DNA from: Brevibacterium aurantiacum
GTDB lineage: Bacteria > Actinomycetota > Actinomycetes > Actinomycetales > Brevibacteriaceae
Reading direction: 5' to 3'
Length of the DNA stretch: 64,000 nucleotides
Assembly (NCBI RefSeq): GCF_900169065.1
Contig: NZ_FXZB01000006.1
Span: forward strand, 62,001-126,000
Shown here: one piece after another, positions 25,481 to 34,327 of the stretch
How the letters are laid out: every line of letters starts with the position of its first letter
Position numbering within the stretch: position 1 is the first letter of the stretch
Position numbers and translations under genes: made by a program
The notes under the pieces: model-generated
Told to the model about the DNA's origin: nothing
What the model saw: only the letters and a program-made list of their open reading frames with translations
The model's database searches: none

Positions 25481-27700
25481 GTGGGACTCAACCCTGAATC
25501 CGCCGTAGCGCACATTGACAATGGCAGCTACGGTTCACACACCATCCGCTTCGAAACAGGCCGCCTCGCACAGCAGGCCGCCGGTTCCGCCGTCGCCTAC
25601 CTCGATGACGAAACCATGCTCTTCTCGGCCACCTCGGCCGGCAAGCACCCCCGTGAGGGCTTCGACTTCTTCCCCCTGACCGTCGACGTCGAAGAGCGCA
25701 TGTACGCCGCGGGCCGCATCCCCGGTTCGTTCTTCCGCCGCGAGGGACGCCCCTCGACCGACGCAGTGCTGACCTGCCGCCTCATCGACCGTCCTCTGCG
25801 TCCCTCCTTCGTGAAGGGACTGCGCAACGAGGTCCAGGTCGTCGTCACAGTGATGTCGATCCACCCCGACCACATCTACGACGCGCTGGCCATCAACGCG
25901 GCCTCGATGTCGACTCAGCTCTCCGGACTGCCCTTCTCCGGCCCCATCGGCGGCGTGCGCATCGCACTCATCGACGGCCAGTGGGTTGCCTTCCCGAACC
26001 ATTCGCAGCTCGACGACGCCGTCTTCAACATGGTCGTCGCCGGCCGTGTCGTCGGTGACGACGTTGCGATCATGATGGTCGAGGCAGAAGCCACGGACAA
26101 CGCCATGGATCGCATCAAGACCGGCGCCCCCGCACCGACCGAAGAGGTCGTGGCCGAGGGACTCGAAGCAGCGAAGCCCTTCATCAGCGAACTCTGCCGT
26201 GCCCAGCAGGAGCTGGCCGACAGCGCCGCCAAGCCGACCGTCGAATTCCCTGTCTTCAAGGACTACCAGGACGACGTCTACGAGGCAGTGCGTGAACTCG
26301 CCGAAGCCAAGCAGACCGAGAACTTCCAGATCGCTGACAAGCAGGAGCGCGAAGCAGCAGGCGAAGTTCTGCTGACTGAGCTCTTCGAGAAGCTGGGCGA
26401 ACGCTTCGCCGGCCGCGAGAAGGAGATCGGTGGGGCCCTCAACGCCCTGACCAAGCAGGTTGTGCGCAAGCGCATCCTCACCGAGCAGATCCGCATCGAC
26501 GGTCGTGGACTCAAGGACATCCGTCCGCTGACCGCAGAGACCAACGTGATCCCACGTGCCCACGGCTCGGCCATCTTCGAGCGCGGAGAGACCCAGATCC
26601 TGGGTGTCACCACGCTGAACATGCTCAAGCTCGAACAGCACATCGATTCGCTGTCGCCAGTGACCACGAAGCGCTACATGCACCACTACAACTTCCCGCC
26701 CTACTCGGTCGGAGAGACCGGTCGCGTGGGCAGCCCGAAGCGCCGCGAGATCGGACACGGTGCACTGGCTGAACGTGCACTCGTGCCGGTTCTGCCCAAG
26801 CGCGAGGACTTCCCCTACGCCATCCGTGAGGTTTCAGAGGCTCTCGGATCCAACGGTTCGACCTCGATGGGCTCGGTCTGCGCTTCGACACTGGCCATGC
26901 TCTCGGCCGGTGTGCCGCTGCAGGCTCCCGTCGCAGGCATCGCCATGGGACTCGTCTCCGACGTCATCTCCACCGACTCCGGTGACCAGACCGCATACGC
27001 GGCCCTGACGGACATCCTCGGCGCCGAAGATGCCTTCGGCGACATGGACTTCAAGGTTGCCGGTACGCGTGACTTCATCACCGCGATCCAGCTCGACACC
27101 AAGCTCGACGGCCTGCCGGCCTCGGTGCTCGGTGCCGCACTCAAGCAGGCCTACGAAGCACGCATGGTCATCCTCGACGTCATCGCCGAGGCCATCGACG
27201 CTCCGGCAGAGATGGCTCCGACTGCTCCGCGCATCATCTCGGTGAACATCCCCGTCGACAAGATCGGCGAGGTCATCGGACCCAAGGGCAAGATGATCAA
27301 CCAGATGCAGGAAGACACCGGCGCTGACATCAGCATCGAAGACGACGGAACCGTGCTCATCGGCGCCACCGACGGTGAGTCCGCCGAGGCTGCCCGTTCG
27401 ATGATCAACGCCATCGCCAACCCGCAGGTGCCTGAGGTCGGCGAACGCTACCTCGGCACCGTCGTGAAGACGATGAGCTTCGGCGCATTCGTCTCCCTGA
27501 CACCGGGCAAGGACGGACTGCTGCACATCTCCGAGCTGCGCAAGCTCAACGATGGCAAGCGCGTCGAGGACGTCGAAGACGTCGTCGGAGTCGGCCAGAA
27601 GGTCCAGGTCGAGATCACCAAGATCGACGACCGCGGCAAGCTGTCACTCTCGCCTGTGAGCGACGATGACGAAGAGACAGAAGAGGAATCAGACAACTGA
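25481..27700 (+). CDS. pnp: Polyribonucleotide nucleotidyltransferase (PNPase)
   Basis: 3'-5' phosphorolytic exoribonuclease and RNA polymerase; part of the RNA degradosome. 739 residues. Two RNase PH domains (about 15-230 and 335-560) flank a helical linker. The second contains [26 protein letters not shown] in parts, [14 protein letters not shown] and [10 protein letters not shown] with catalytic Asp. KH ([19 protein letters not shown]) and S1 ([20 protein letters not shown]) domains end the protein before an acidic tail. The GTG at 25481 has AAGGAG 6 nt upstream. A frame open to 25289 gives an unrelated N-terminus and is rejected. Confidence 0.97.
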   Translation: MGLNPESAVAHIDNGSYGSHTIRFETGRLAQQAAGSAVAYLDDETMLFSATSAGKHPREGFDFFPLTVDVEERMYAAGRIPGSFFRREGRPSTDAVLTCRLIDRPLRPSFVKGLRNEVQVVVTVMSIHPDHIYDALAINAASMSTQLSGLPFSGPIGGVRIALIDGQWVAFPNHSQLDDAVFNMVVAGRVVGDDVAIMMVEAEATDNAMDRIKTGAPAPTEEVVAEGLEAAKPFISELCRAQQELADSAAKPTVEFPVFKDYQDDVYEAVRELAEAKQTENFQIADKQEREAAGEVLLTELFEKLGERFAGREKEIGGALNALTKQVVRKRILTEQIRIDGRGLKDIRPLTAETNVIPRAHGSAIFERGETQILGVTTLNMLKLEQHIDSLSPVTTKRYMHHYNFPPYSVGETGRVGSPKRREIGHGALAERALVPVLPKREDFPYAIREVSEALGSNGSTSMGSVCASTLAMLSAGVPLQAPVAGIAMGLVSDVISTDSGDQTAYAALTDILGAEDAFGDMDFKVAGTRDFITAIQLDTKLDGLPASVLGAALKQAYEARMVILDVIAEAIDAPAEMAPTAPRIISVNIPVDKIGEVIGPKGKMINQMQEDTGADISIEDDGTVLIGATDGESAEAARSMINAIANPQVPEVGERYLGTVVKTMSFGAFVSLTPGKDGLLHISELRKLNDGKRVEDVEDVVGVGQKVQVEITKIDDRGKLSLSPVSDDDEETEEESDN

Positions 27701-29040
27701 TACTCAAGGATTCTCACACCGGGGAGGGCAGCCGAATCGATCGGTCTGTCCTCCCCGGTGGTTTAACGGTGACAACTGAACACATGCCCGGGCTGGCGTC
27801 GGAGACGATCGGCATCTGGGTCGCGGCCGGTTCACGCGATGAATCGACCGAGACCGCCGGATCGACCCATTTCCTCGAGCACATGCTCTTCAAGGGAACG
27901 GCGACGAAGGACGCGAAGACCATCGCAGCGGCCTTCGACCGGACCGGGGGAGACTCCAACGCGATCACAGCCAAGGAGCTCACCTGCTACTACTCCCGGT
28001 GCCTCGTCACAGACTTAGCCGACATCACCTCTCTGCTCGTCGACATGGTGTCGAACTCGAACCTGGACGCCGAGGAGTTCGAGCGTGAACGCGGCGTCAT
28101 CATCGAAGAGCTGGCGATGTCTGCCGACGACCCCGGTGACGTCCTCTTCGATGACTTCGACGAACTCATCTTCGGTGATCACCCGCTGGCACGACCTGTG
28201 GGTGCGACCAAGGACCAGATCCGGGTGCTCGGTCATCACACGCTCCTCGAGCACCATTCGACGACCTATGTTCCTCCACGGCTGGTCATCGCCGCAGCAG
28301 GCGGTGCCACCCACGACGAGGTTCTGCGGATGGTCGAGGATGCCTTGGCCGAGGCCGGTGTCGGCTCAGCGGCCGGCGCGCACACATGGGACAGCGTCGC
28401 ACCCTCCGGGTCGTCGGCGGTGAACGCGTCGGGCGCGACCGGTCGCGGGGCACGTGAGGTGCCGACGTTCCACTCGGGACGCTCACACACGGCCAAAGAT
28501 ACCGAGCAGCTGGGAATCCTGCTCGGCTGTGAAGGTCTGGAGGAAGGACACCCGGATCGCTTCGTCTATTCGGTGCTGCTGACGATGCTCGGCGGGGGCA
28601 TGTCCTCACGCCTCTTCCAGAGTGTGCGTGAAGAACGCGGCCTCGCCTATGCCGTCAACTGTGTGGCCAGCCAGTTCACCGATTTCGGCACGTTCGGCAT
28701 CTACGCCGGCTGCACACCGGAGAACGGACAGGCCGTGATCGATCTGGCCCTGGCCGAATGGGATCGACTGGCACAGGAGACACCGAGCCGCTCGGAGCTC
28801 GACGCGATCGTCTCCCAGCTCTCGGGATCAATGGTCCTCGGGCTCGAATCCTCGGCCGCGCGGATGAACCGCCTGGCCAGATCCGAGATCTTTGGAATCG
28901 CACTCGAGGCTCCGCTCGACCTCATCGAACGAGTCCGCTCGGTCACGGCCGAACAGGTGACGACGATGGCCGGTGACCTGCTGAGCCGACCGAAGTCGCT
29001 GTCGCTTGTGGGACCTCAGACGGACGTCGTCCTGCGCTGA
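27697..29040 (+). CDS. M16 family zinc metallopeptidase (PepR/mitochondrial processing peptidase type), apparent non-canonical start
   Basis: The zinc motif HFLEH is 34 residues after the first normal start codon, GTG 27769. Family members begin with a strand RxxLPGGLxVxTE before that point. Here the same frame upstream of 27769 reads [10 protein letters not shown] (from 27742) and continues into TTEHMPG, so the true gene starts further up. Back to the in-frame stop at 27667 there is no ATG, GTG or TTG. The best candidate is CTG 27697, which overlaps the pnp stop as CTGA and has GAGGAA 8 nt upstream; ATC 27736 is another. From CTG the protein has 447 residues. pnp followed by an M16 gene is the usual actinobacterial order. 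Product identity is certain; the start is uncertain. Confidence 0.85.
   Translation: MILKDSHTGEGSRIDRSVLPGGLTVTTEHMPGLASETIGIWVAAGSRDESTETAGSTHFLEHMLFKGTATKDAKTIAAAFDRTGGDSNAITAKELTCYYSRCLVTDLADITSLLVDMVSNSNLDAEEFERERGVIIEELAMSADDPGDVLFDDFDELIFGDHPLARPVGATKDQIRVLGHHTLLEHHSTTYVPPRLVIAAAGGATHDEVLRMVEDALAEAGVGSAAGAHTWDSVAPSGSSAVNASGATGRGAREVPTFHSGRSHTAKDTEQLGILLGCEGLEEGHPDRFVYSVLLTMLGGGMSSRLFQSVREERGLAYAVNCVASQFTDFGTFGIYAGCTPENGQAVIDLALAEWDRLAQETPSRSELDAIVSQLSGSMVLGLESSAARMNRLARSEIFGIALEAPLDLIERVRSVTAEQVTTMAGDLLSRPKSLSLVGPQTDVVLR
27717..27760 (+). promoter_or_regulatory. Perfect 11-bp hairpin at the pnp / M16 peptidase junction
   Basis: Arms CACCGGGGAGG (27717-27727) and CCTCCCCGGTG (27750-27760) are perfectly complementary. 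An inner CCGA/TCGG helix (27732-27735 with 27741-27744) extends the structure. It looks like a terminator for pnp, but its right arm encodes conserved residues of the peptidase, so it lies inside that gene. It may act as a transcription or translation control element. Confidence 0.55.
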
Positions 29041-29095
29041 GTCTGACCACCGGCGACCACTGAAGCAGGGCCCAGGGAACACCGGCGCCTGGAAC

Positions 29096-29134
29096 TAGAA
29101 TGGCTGTACAGCGAGAGACTTGTTGTACAGCCAT
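29096..29134 (+). promoter_or_regulatory. -10 hexamer overlapped by a TetR-type operator
   Basis: TAGAAT (29096-29101) runs into a perfect inverted repeat with 11-nt arms ATGGCTGTACA (29100-29110) and TGTACAGCCAT (29124-29134) separated by 13 nt. Each arm contains the palindrome TGTACA. The position between the -10 and the TetR gene indicates autorepression. Confidence 0.65.
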
Positions 29135-29159
29135 TTCTGTCTGTGTGAAGGTGAGGTCC

Positions 29160-29777
29160 ATGTCGCGGAAGAGCGCATCGGTCCGTCGGGAGGAGATCCT
29201 GGCGGCGACCGTGGAGGAGATCGAGAGCACCGGTCTGCGCACCCTCCGAGTCGCCGACGTGGCCGCGCGGCTGGGCCTGAGTCCGAGCCTGGTCATCTAC
29301 CATTTCGTGACGAAGGAAGCGCTCGTCGCCGCGGCCTTCGCACATGCGGGGGAGAACGACCTCTACCGCGCCCACCGACTCGCCGCCGGGCGGAAGCCGG
29401 CCCGGGACAGGCTCAGTGACGTGGTCCGGTGGTACATGCCGTCCGGCTCTACGCGGAGCTGGAAGATCTGGATCGACGGGTGGTCCGCCGGACTCTTCGA
29501 CGACGAGGTGAGATCGACGTTCGCCGCACTCGACCGCGAATGGAAGACGATCCTGTCAGAGCTCATCGTCGCCGGCCTCGCAGCAGGGGAGTTCCGGTGC
29601 GCCCACGCAGCAGACCTCGCCGACGGGTCTTCGGCTCACGTGGCCGAGGGCAGCGCCACACGGATCCTGGCCTATCTCGACGGGCTCGCGGTCCAACTCA
29701 TCATCAACCCCGAAACGGTGTCTCCTGCGACCTTGTCGGACTGGGTCGACGCATTCGTCTCGCGCGAACTGGACTGA
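29160..29777 (+). CDS. TetR/AcrR family transcriptional regulator
   Basis: 205 residues. The N-terminal HTH (RREEILAATVEEIESTGLRTLRVADVAARLGLSPSLVIYHF, in parts, residues 8-50) is classical TetR. The C-terminal ligand domain is variable. The ATG at 29160 is chosen because the operator and promoter lie upstream at 29096-29134; a frame open from 29100 would translate the operator itself. GGTGAGG precedes the ATG. Neighbouring downstream genes are an amino-acid-dehydrogenase-like enzyme and a ThDP enzyme, which are likely targets. The inducer is unknown. Confidence 0.88.
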   Translation: MSRKSASVRREEILAATVEEIESTGLRTLRVADVAARLGLSPSLVIYHFVTKEALVAAAFAHAGENDLYRAHRLAAGRKPARDRLSDVVRWYMPSGSTRSWKIWIDGWSAGLFDDEVRSTFAALDREWKTILSELIVAGLAAGEFRCAHAADLADGSSAHVAEGSATRILAYLDGLAVQLIINPETVSPATLSDWVDAFVSRELD

Positions 29778-29848
29778 GCCCAGAACTCGTCATCGCACCT
29801 TTCTTGACGGCGCTGTGCCGGGGCGGTCAGACTGGTGTCCTGAACCTT

Positions 29849-29866
29849 ACTGAACAGCGATTCAGT
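29849..29866 (+). promoter_or_regulatory. ACTGAA-N6-TTCAGT inverted repeat before the dehydrogenase gene
   Basis: Perfect 6-nt arms (29849-29854, 29861-29866) lie 18 nt before the ATG of the dehydrogenase, in an AT-rich pocket. A TTGACG at 29802-29807 might be a -35. The sequence differs from the TGTACA operator of the neighbouring TetR gene, so it may be bound by another regulator. Confidence 0.35.
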
Positions 29867-29884
29867 TAAATCCTTGGGAGCGAC

Positions 29885-31063
29885 ATGTTCATGGACATCA
29901 CCTGGCAGGATCCGATCACCGGAACACACGGATTCGTCGTCATCGACACCCTTGTGAGGGGAACCGCCTCGGGCGGCCTGCGGATGCGACAGGGGTGCAC
30001 CCTCGAAGAGGTCCGTGGCCTGGCCCAGGGAATGACGCGCAAGGAAGCCATCCACCTGCGCGAGGGACGGAACTACGTTCCAGTCGGCGGTGCCAAGGGC
30101 GGCATCGACTTCGATCCGCGTGCTCCCGGAGCCAAGGACGTCCTCGAACGGTTCCTCGTTGACATGAACCCGATCATGCGTGCCTACTGGGCCCTCGGTG
30201 AGGACCTGGGGGTCCGCCAGAACGATATCGATGACATCCTCGCCTCCCGTGAGCTCGGAAGCGGGCTGAGCGCTGTGGAGAAGCTGCTGGACGATCCGAA
30301 GGAGGCCGAAGCCCGGGCAGCCACGGCCTTCTCCACGATCGTCGGCGGTGTGGGGCAGGACGAACTCGTCGGCGGACTCGGGGTGGCCACCTCGGTGATC
30401 GCCGCACTCGAGGCCGAAGGACGGGACCCAGCAGCTGCGAGCGCTGTGATCCAGGGATTCGGATCCATGGGCGGAGCCAGCGCCCGATTCCTCGCCGAGG
30501 CGGGTGTGACGATCGTGGGCATCGCCGATGCCGACGGATTCGTGTCCAACCCGGCAGGCCTCGACGTCGAAGCCCTCCTGGCCACGCGTGACCCCTTCGG
30601 CGGTATCGACCGAGCCGCACTGCGTCCCGAGGACCGCGACGGAGATCGCGGAGACTGGCTGGGCGCCGATTGTGATGTGCTGGTGCCCGCCGCGGTCAGC
30701 TACGCCATCACGGGTGAGAACTGTGCGGCCATTGCTGCTTCGCTCATCGTTGAGGCTGCAAACATGCCCGTGCTCCCTGAGGCCGAAGAGCAGCTGCGGG
30801 CCCGCGGGGTCACCGTCGTTCCCGACTTCCTCGCAAATTCCGCAACCAATGCCTGGTGGTGGTGGGTGACCTTCGGAGACGTCGATGGCAGCTGGGAAGA
30901 CAGCCGGACCATGGTCACCCAGACCCTGAGCGAACTCACGACTCAGGTGCTCAGTGATGCCGGGCGTCAGGGCGTCACGCCCCGTCAGGCGGCACAGTCC
31001 CTCGTGGACGCCAATCTTGACGTGCTCCAGGCCGACCCCAGGTCAGAACGCTGGAACCATTGA
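29885..31063 (+). CDS. Glu/Leu/Phe/Val dehydrogenase family oxidoreductase
   Basis: 392 residues. NAD(P)-dependent oxidative deamination of an amino acid to a 2-oxoacid is the family reaction. The N-terminal dimerisation/catalytic domain has ASGGLRMRQG, MTRKEAIH and VPVGGAKGGIDFDP (catalytic Lys near residue 75). The Rossmann domain has GFGSMGGASARFL (about 196) and ADADGFVSNP. Later VVPDFLANSATNAWWWWVTF is typical. The substrate cannot be fixed: the sequence is divergent from classical leucine or glutamate dehydrogenases. GGGAG lies 7 nt before the ATG. The ThDP enzyme gene follows after 70 nt, suggesting deamination followed by decarboxylation. Confidence 0.8.
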   Translation: MFMDITWQDPITGTHGFVVIDTLVRGTASGGLRMRQGCTLEEVRGLAQGMTRKEAIHLREGRNYVPVGGAKGGIDFDPRAPGAKDVLERFLVDMNPIMRAYWALGEDLGVRQNDIDDILASRELGSGLSAVEKLLDDPKEAEARAATAFSTIVGGVGQDELVGGLGVATSVIAALEAEGRDPAAASAVIQGFGSMGGASARFLAEAGVTIVGIADADGFVSNPAGLDVEALLATRDPFGGIDRAALRPEDRDGDRGDWLGADCDVLVPAAVSYAITGENCAAIAASLIVEAANMPVLPEAEEQLRARGVTVVPDFLANSATNAWWWWVTFGDVDGSWEDSRTMVTQTLSELTTQVLSDAGRQGVTPRQAAQSLVDANLDVLQADPRSERWNH

Positions 31064-31077
31064 GCGGTACCGACAAA

Positions 31078-31122
31078 GATGGCAGTAACCACGATGGCAG
31101 TGACAATGATGGCGATGGCGTG
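31078..31122. repeat. Three imperfect 15-bp tandem repeats
   Basis: GATGGCAGTAACCAC, GATGGCAGTGACAAT and GATGGCGATGGCGTG follow each other at 31078, 31093 and 31108. They fill the gap between the dehydrogenase and the ThDP enzyme genes. Function unknown; slippage variation is likely. Confidence 0.6.
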
Positions 31123-31133
31123 AAGGAGTCACG

Positions 31134-32792
31134 ATGACAGAGGAACAGGAAGAGATCACCGGCGGGGCGCACTTGGCTCGTGCGCTGAGGGCCGAGGGCA
31201 TCACGCGTGTCTTCGGGATCCCCGGGACCCACAACCTTGAGATCTTCGCGCAGCTGGCGGCCGAGGGAATCGCCATCGTCTCGCCGCGGCATGAGCAGGG
31301 TGCCGGATATATGGCAGACGGTGCTGCCCGCGTCACCGGAGCGGTGCAGGTCGTCGTGACGACGACGGGACCGGCGGTCTTCAACGCGCTGACCGCCCTG
31401 CTGCAGTCCTTCACCGACTCGGTTCCAGTCCTGCTCATCAGCCCCGGCATGCCGCTGACCCACCCGGGACGCGGCAACGGGCTCCTCCACGAGGTGCGCA
31501 ACCAGAGCCAAGCCATCGAAGCCGTCCTCGGCGACAGCCACCGGGTGACCAGCCCCGGGGAGGTGTCGCTGGCGGTCGGACAGGCCCTGTCGCGCATGCG
31601 CACCGGACGCACTCGCCCCGCGTCCATCGAAATCCCACTCGACCTCATCGAGGCCACTGGACCCGGGTGGACCCACCCGGCGGTGACCCGCCCCCATCCC
31701 AGCCCCGAACCCTCCGCGATCAGGTCCGCCGCCGAGGTGCTGGCCGGTGCCCAGCGTCCCCTCCTCATCGTCGGGGCCGGGGCCCGCAGTGCCGGAGCCG
31801 AGATCGAAGAGCTCTCCCGGGTGCTCGGGGCCGGGGTCATCCTGTCCTCGAACGCGAAGGGCACGATCGACGATGAGTTCGAGAACAACCTCGGCGCCAT
31901 CGGAGTCCTCGAAGCGCTGCCGGAGGTGCTCAGCGCCGCCGACGCGGTGGTGGCCATCGGCACCGAACTGGCTCCCAGCGATTTCTGGCCCGAACCGCTG
32001 CCACTGCCGCACACCGTCGTACGCATCGACCTCGACGAGGTGCAGATGCTGCGCAACGCACGCGTCACCCACCCGATTCCAGCCGATGCCACCGACGCGA
32101 CGATCGCGTTGACACACCAGCTGCACCAGACCAGGTCGAGCGGCCACTCACGGGCAGCAGTCGAATGGCTGCGCGGCTGGCAGGACACGATCACGGCCGC
32201 AGCCAAGGATGAAGGCGCACCATGGGCACAGCTGTGCGGTGGACTCAACGACTACACCGCCTCGGCGACATCACCCGTCATCGTCGCCGCAGATTCCACG
32301 ATGTGCTGCTACTACGGAGTCCAGACCGGATGGATGGCACGCCGAGGTGACCGCTTCCTCTACCCGGCAGGCGCGGGAACCCTCGGGTACGGCCTGCCCG
32401 CCGGGATCGGTGCGAAACTCGCCCTGCCCTCAGCCAGGGTTGTGGCGATCGAAGGCGATGGAGGGGCGATGTTCACGATCGCCGAACTCGCAGCGGCAGT
32501 GCAGGCGCGAGTATCACTGTCACTGATCATCGTCGACAACGGCGGGTACGGGGAGATCCGCAACGAGATGGCCGACCGCGGCGACACTCCCGCAGGTGTG
32601 GCACTCCTGGGCCCTGACTTTCCGGCCCTGGCTCAATCGATGGGGGCTCGCGGTCTCCACATCGAGACCCAGGAGCAGCTCGTGACGGCCCTGAAACAGG
32701 CCGAAGACTTCGCGGGACCCACGCTCATCCACATCACCGAAGATTCCCGCGCGGCCACGGACATGCTCGGTGCCTCCGAGATCATGCGGTGA
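31134..32792 (+). CDS. Thiamine-diphosphate-dependent 2-oxoacid decarboxylase / acetolactate-synthase-like enzyme
   Basis: 552 residues with the three-domain POX/IlvB fold: N-terminal pyrimidine-binding domain with RHEQGAGYMADGAAR (catalytic Glu), central domain (about 190-325), and C-terminal PP domain with EGDGGAMFTIAELAAAVQ ending in the metal/diphosphate motif's Asn (VDNGGYGEIRNEM). GIPGTHNLEIFAQL and GRGNGLLHEVRNQ recall AruI, the 5-guanidino-2-oxopentanoate decarboxylase of arginine transamination. Benzoylformate- or acetolactate-type activities are alternatives. GAAGGAG precedes the ATG. It is in the same orientation just after the dehydrogenase, so the two may convert an amino acid to an aldehyde. 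Confidence 0.8.
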   Translation: MTEEQEEITGGAHLARALRAEGITRVFGIPGTHNLEIFAQLAAEGIAIVSPRHEQGAGYMADGAARVTGAVQVVVTTTGPAVFNALTALLQSFTDSVPVLLISPGMPLTHPGRGNGLLHEVRNQSQAIEAVLGDSHRVTSPGEVSLAVGQALSRMRTGRTRPASIEIPLDLIEATGPGWTHPAVTRPHPSPEPSAIRSAAEVLAGAQRPLLIVGAGARSAGAEIEELSRVLGAGVILSSNAKGTIDDEFENNLGAIGVLEALPEVLSAADAVVAIGTELAPSDFWPEPLPLPHTVVRIDLDEVQMLRNARVTHPIPADATDATIALTHQLHQTRSSGHSRAAVEWLRGWQDTITAAAKDEGAPWAQLCGGLNDYTASATSPVIVAADSTMCCYYGVQTGWMARRGDRFLYPAGAGTLGYGLPAGIGAKLALPSARVVAIEGDGGAMFTIAELAAAVQARVSLSLIIVDNGGYGEIRNEMADRGDTPAGVALLGPDFPALAQSMGARGLHIETQEQLVTALKQAEDFAGPTLIHITEDSRAATDMLGASEIMR

Positions 32793-32881
32793 GGACTCAT
32801 TTCCGTGGTGAAGCGATATTTTCCGAGGTCACATGGCGTCATCTGGAATAGACCCCGCATTGGCCGTGTTGTTCGAGATGA

Positions 32882-32898
32882 GACCCTGCTATAGGGTC
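32882..32898 (+). promoter_or_regulatory. GACCCT-N5-AGGGTC palindrome over a -10-like TATAGG, upstream of sodA
   Basis: Perfect 6-nt arms (32882-32887, 32893-32898) surround GCTAT, with TATAGG (32890-32895) as a possible -10 and TTGTTC (32869-32874) as a weak -35. It lies 52 nt before the sodA start. A repressor site for metal or redox control would fit the location. Confidence 0.4.
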
Positions 32899-32949
32899 GA
32901 AATGAAGCCGCCGACTTGGCGGACATCAATTCTCTTCAGGAGGAATTTC

Positions 32950-33576
32950 ATGGCTGAGCAGTACGTCCTTCCGGAACTGCCCTACGACTACTCCGCACTT
33001 GAGCCGCACATCTCGGCTCGCATCATGGAGCTGCACCACGACAAGCACCACGCAACCTACGTCAAGGGTGCCAACACCGCTGTTGAACAGCTGGCAGAAG
33101 CCCGCGAAAGCGGAAACCTCGCCAACGTGCCGAAGCTGACCCGCGACCTCGCGTTCAACCTCGGCGGACACGTCAACCACTCGATCTTCTGGAACAACAT
33201 GTCTCCAGACGGTGGCGACAAGCCCGTCGGCGAACTCGCAGCAGCGATCGACGACCAGTTCGGCTCCTTCGACAAGTTCCGTGAGCACTTCACCACGGCA
33301 GCCACCACGATCCAGGGCTCCGGCTGGGCCGTGCTCGTCTACGATCAGCTCGGTGGAAACCTCTTCATCGAACAGCTCAAGGACCAGCAGTCGGACATCC
33401 AGCTCGGCGGAACCCCGGTTCTCCAGCTCGATATGTGGGAGCACGCCTTCTACCTCGACTACCAGAACGTCAAGCCTGACTACGTCAAGGCTTGGTGGAA
33501 CATCGTGAACTGGGCAGATGCAGGTGCACGCTTCGACCGCGCCGTGTCTCAGACCAAGGGCCTCCTGCTCGGCTGA
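32950..33576 (+). CDS. sodA: Superoxide dismutase, Mn/Fe family
   Basis: 208 residues, cytoplasmic (no signal peptide). Metal ligands are seen in MELHHDKHH (first His about 29), [10 protein letters not shown] and [11 protein letters not shown]. The residue context ([21 protein letters not shown]) suggests the Mn type, but Fe or cambialistic use cannot be excluded. The ATG at 32950 is chosen for the perfect AGGAGG 7 nt upstream. A frame open from 32833 would run through the promoter-like region. Single-gene unit with a terminator-like hairpin 17 nt after the stop. Confidence 0.97.
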   Translation: MAEQYVLPELPYDYSALEPHISARIMELHHDKHHATYVKGANTAVEQLAEARESGNLANVPKLTRDLAFNLGGHVNHSIFWNNMSPDGGDKPVGELAAAIDDQFGSFDKFREHFTTAATTIQGSGWAVLVYDQLGGNLFIEQLKDQQSDIQLGGTPVLQLDMWEHAFYLDYQNVKPDYVKAWWNIVNWADAGARFDRAVSQTKGLLLG

Positions 33577-33592
33577 TAGCCGTACAGACCCC

Positions 33593-33633
33593 ACAACGGC
33601 GGCTCCGACCCATTGCGGCGGGGCCGCCGTTGT
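33593..33633 (+). terminator. Terminator-like hairpin after sodA
   Basis: Perfect 11-nt arms (33593-33603 and 33623-33633) enclose a G/C-rich 19-nt loop. No T tract follows. It lies 17 nt after the sodA stop. Confidence 0.65.
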
Positions 33634-33700
33634 CATGTCCGGGTGGCTCAGTTGAGCCAGCTGAGAGCTCAGTTGGCTCGGGCCTCGCTACGCTGGGCGC

Positions 33701-34246
33701 ATGGACGAATTCCTCAGACGTTGGCGCCGTGATGATGCTGCTGCCCTCGCAGAGATCTACGCCCGGGCCGATGCGGATCTTCTTAGCAACATTCCCGATG
33801 ATCCGTCGCTGACTGGCGCCCAGGAATGGCTTGAAGGAACCCGCACAGCAGAAGCAGGCGGGTCCACGGTTGCCCTCGCCATTGTGGCCGGTGACCACAC
33901 GCCGGTCGGCAATGTCATGGCGACAGCCATCGATGGGAAACATTCGACCGCCTGGATCTCCTATTGGCTGGCCCCGGACGCTCGCGGTCAGGGCCTCGCC
34001 GCAGCCGGCCTGCGCAGCCTCGTCGATCATCTGCATGATGAGCTGGGCATCTATCGCCTCGAGTTGGGCTACCGCGTGAACAATCCGGCATCGGCTGCGG
34101 TGGCCGAGAGCGCCGGATTCATCGTCGAAGGCCGACAGCGCGAACGGCTGCTCTACGACGGGGCCCGCTATGACACAGAGGAATCTGCTCGACTGGCCGG
34201 GGATCCACGACCTCAGGGCCACCGATTGCCTTTGGTGACGTTCTGA
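33701..34246 (+). CDS. GNAT family acetyltransferase (RimJ/RimL type)
   Basis: 181 residues. Acetyl-CoA motif YWLAPDARGQGLAAAGLRSL (about 88-107) and the RimJ/RimL-like ending YRLELGYRVNNPASAAVAESAGFIVEG, in parts. Substrate unknown: ribosomal protein N-termini, antibiotics or small amines are all possible. The ATG follows TACGCT (33689-33694) by 6 nt and has no RBS, so the mRNA is probably leaderless. It stands alone between sodA and dapB. Confidence 0.85.
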   Translation: MDEFLRRWRRDDAAALAEIYARADADLLSNIPDDPSLTGAQEWLEGTRTAEAGGSTVALAIVAGDHTPVGNVMATAIDGKHSTAWISYWLAPDARGQGLAAAGLRSLVDHLHDELGIYRLELGYRVNNPASAAVAESAGFIVEGRQRERLLYDGARYDTEESARLAGDPRPQGHRLPLVTF

Positions 34247-34327
34247 ATCACATCACCTGATGACGGTGGCAGCAGTGAGAGTCGTTAGACTGGCCTGCGG
34301 AGATCGTCGAGCAAGGAGTCAGAACTT

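Noticed and set aside
27717..27760. Hairpin read as the pnp terminator
   Set aside because: The right arm and following bases encode conserved residues of the M16 peptidase, and no T tract follows; kept as a regulatory hairpin instead.
29100..29159. ATG 29100 as start of the TetR protein
   Set aside because: It would translate the operator and -10 region; the normal TetR N-terminus starts at 29160.
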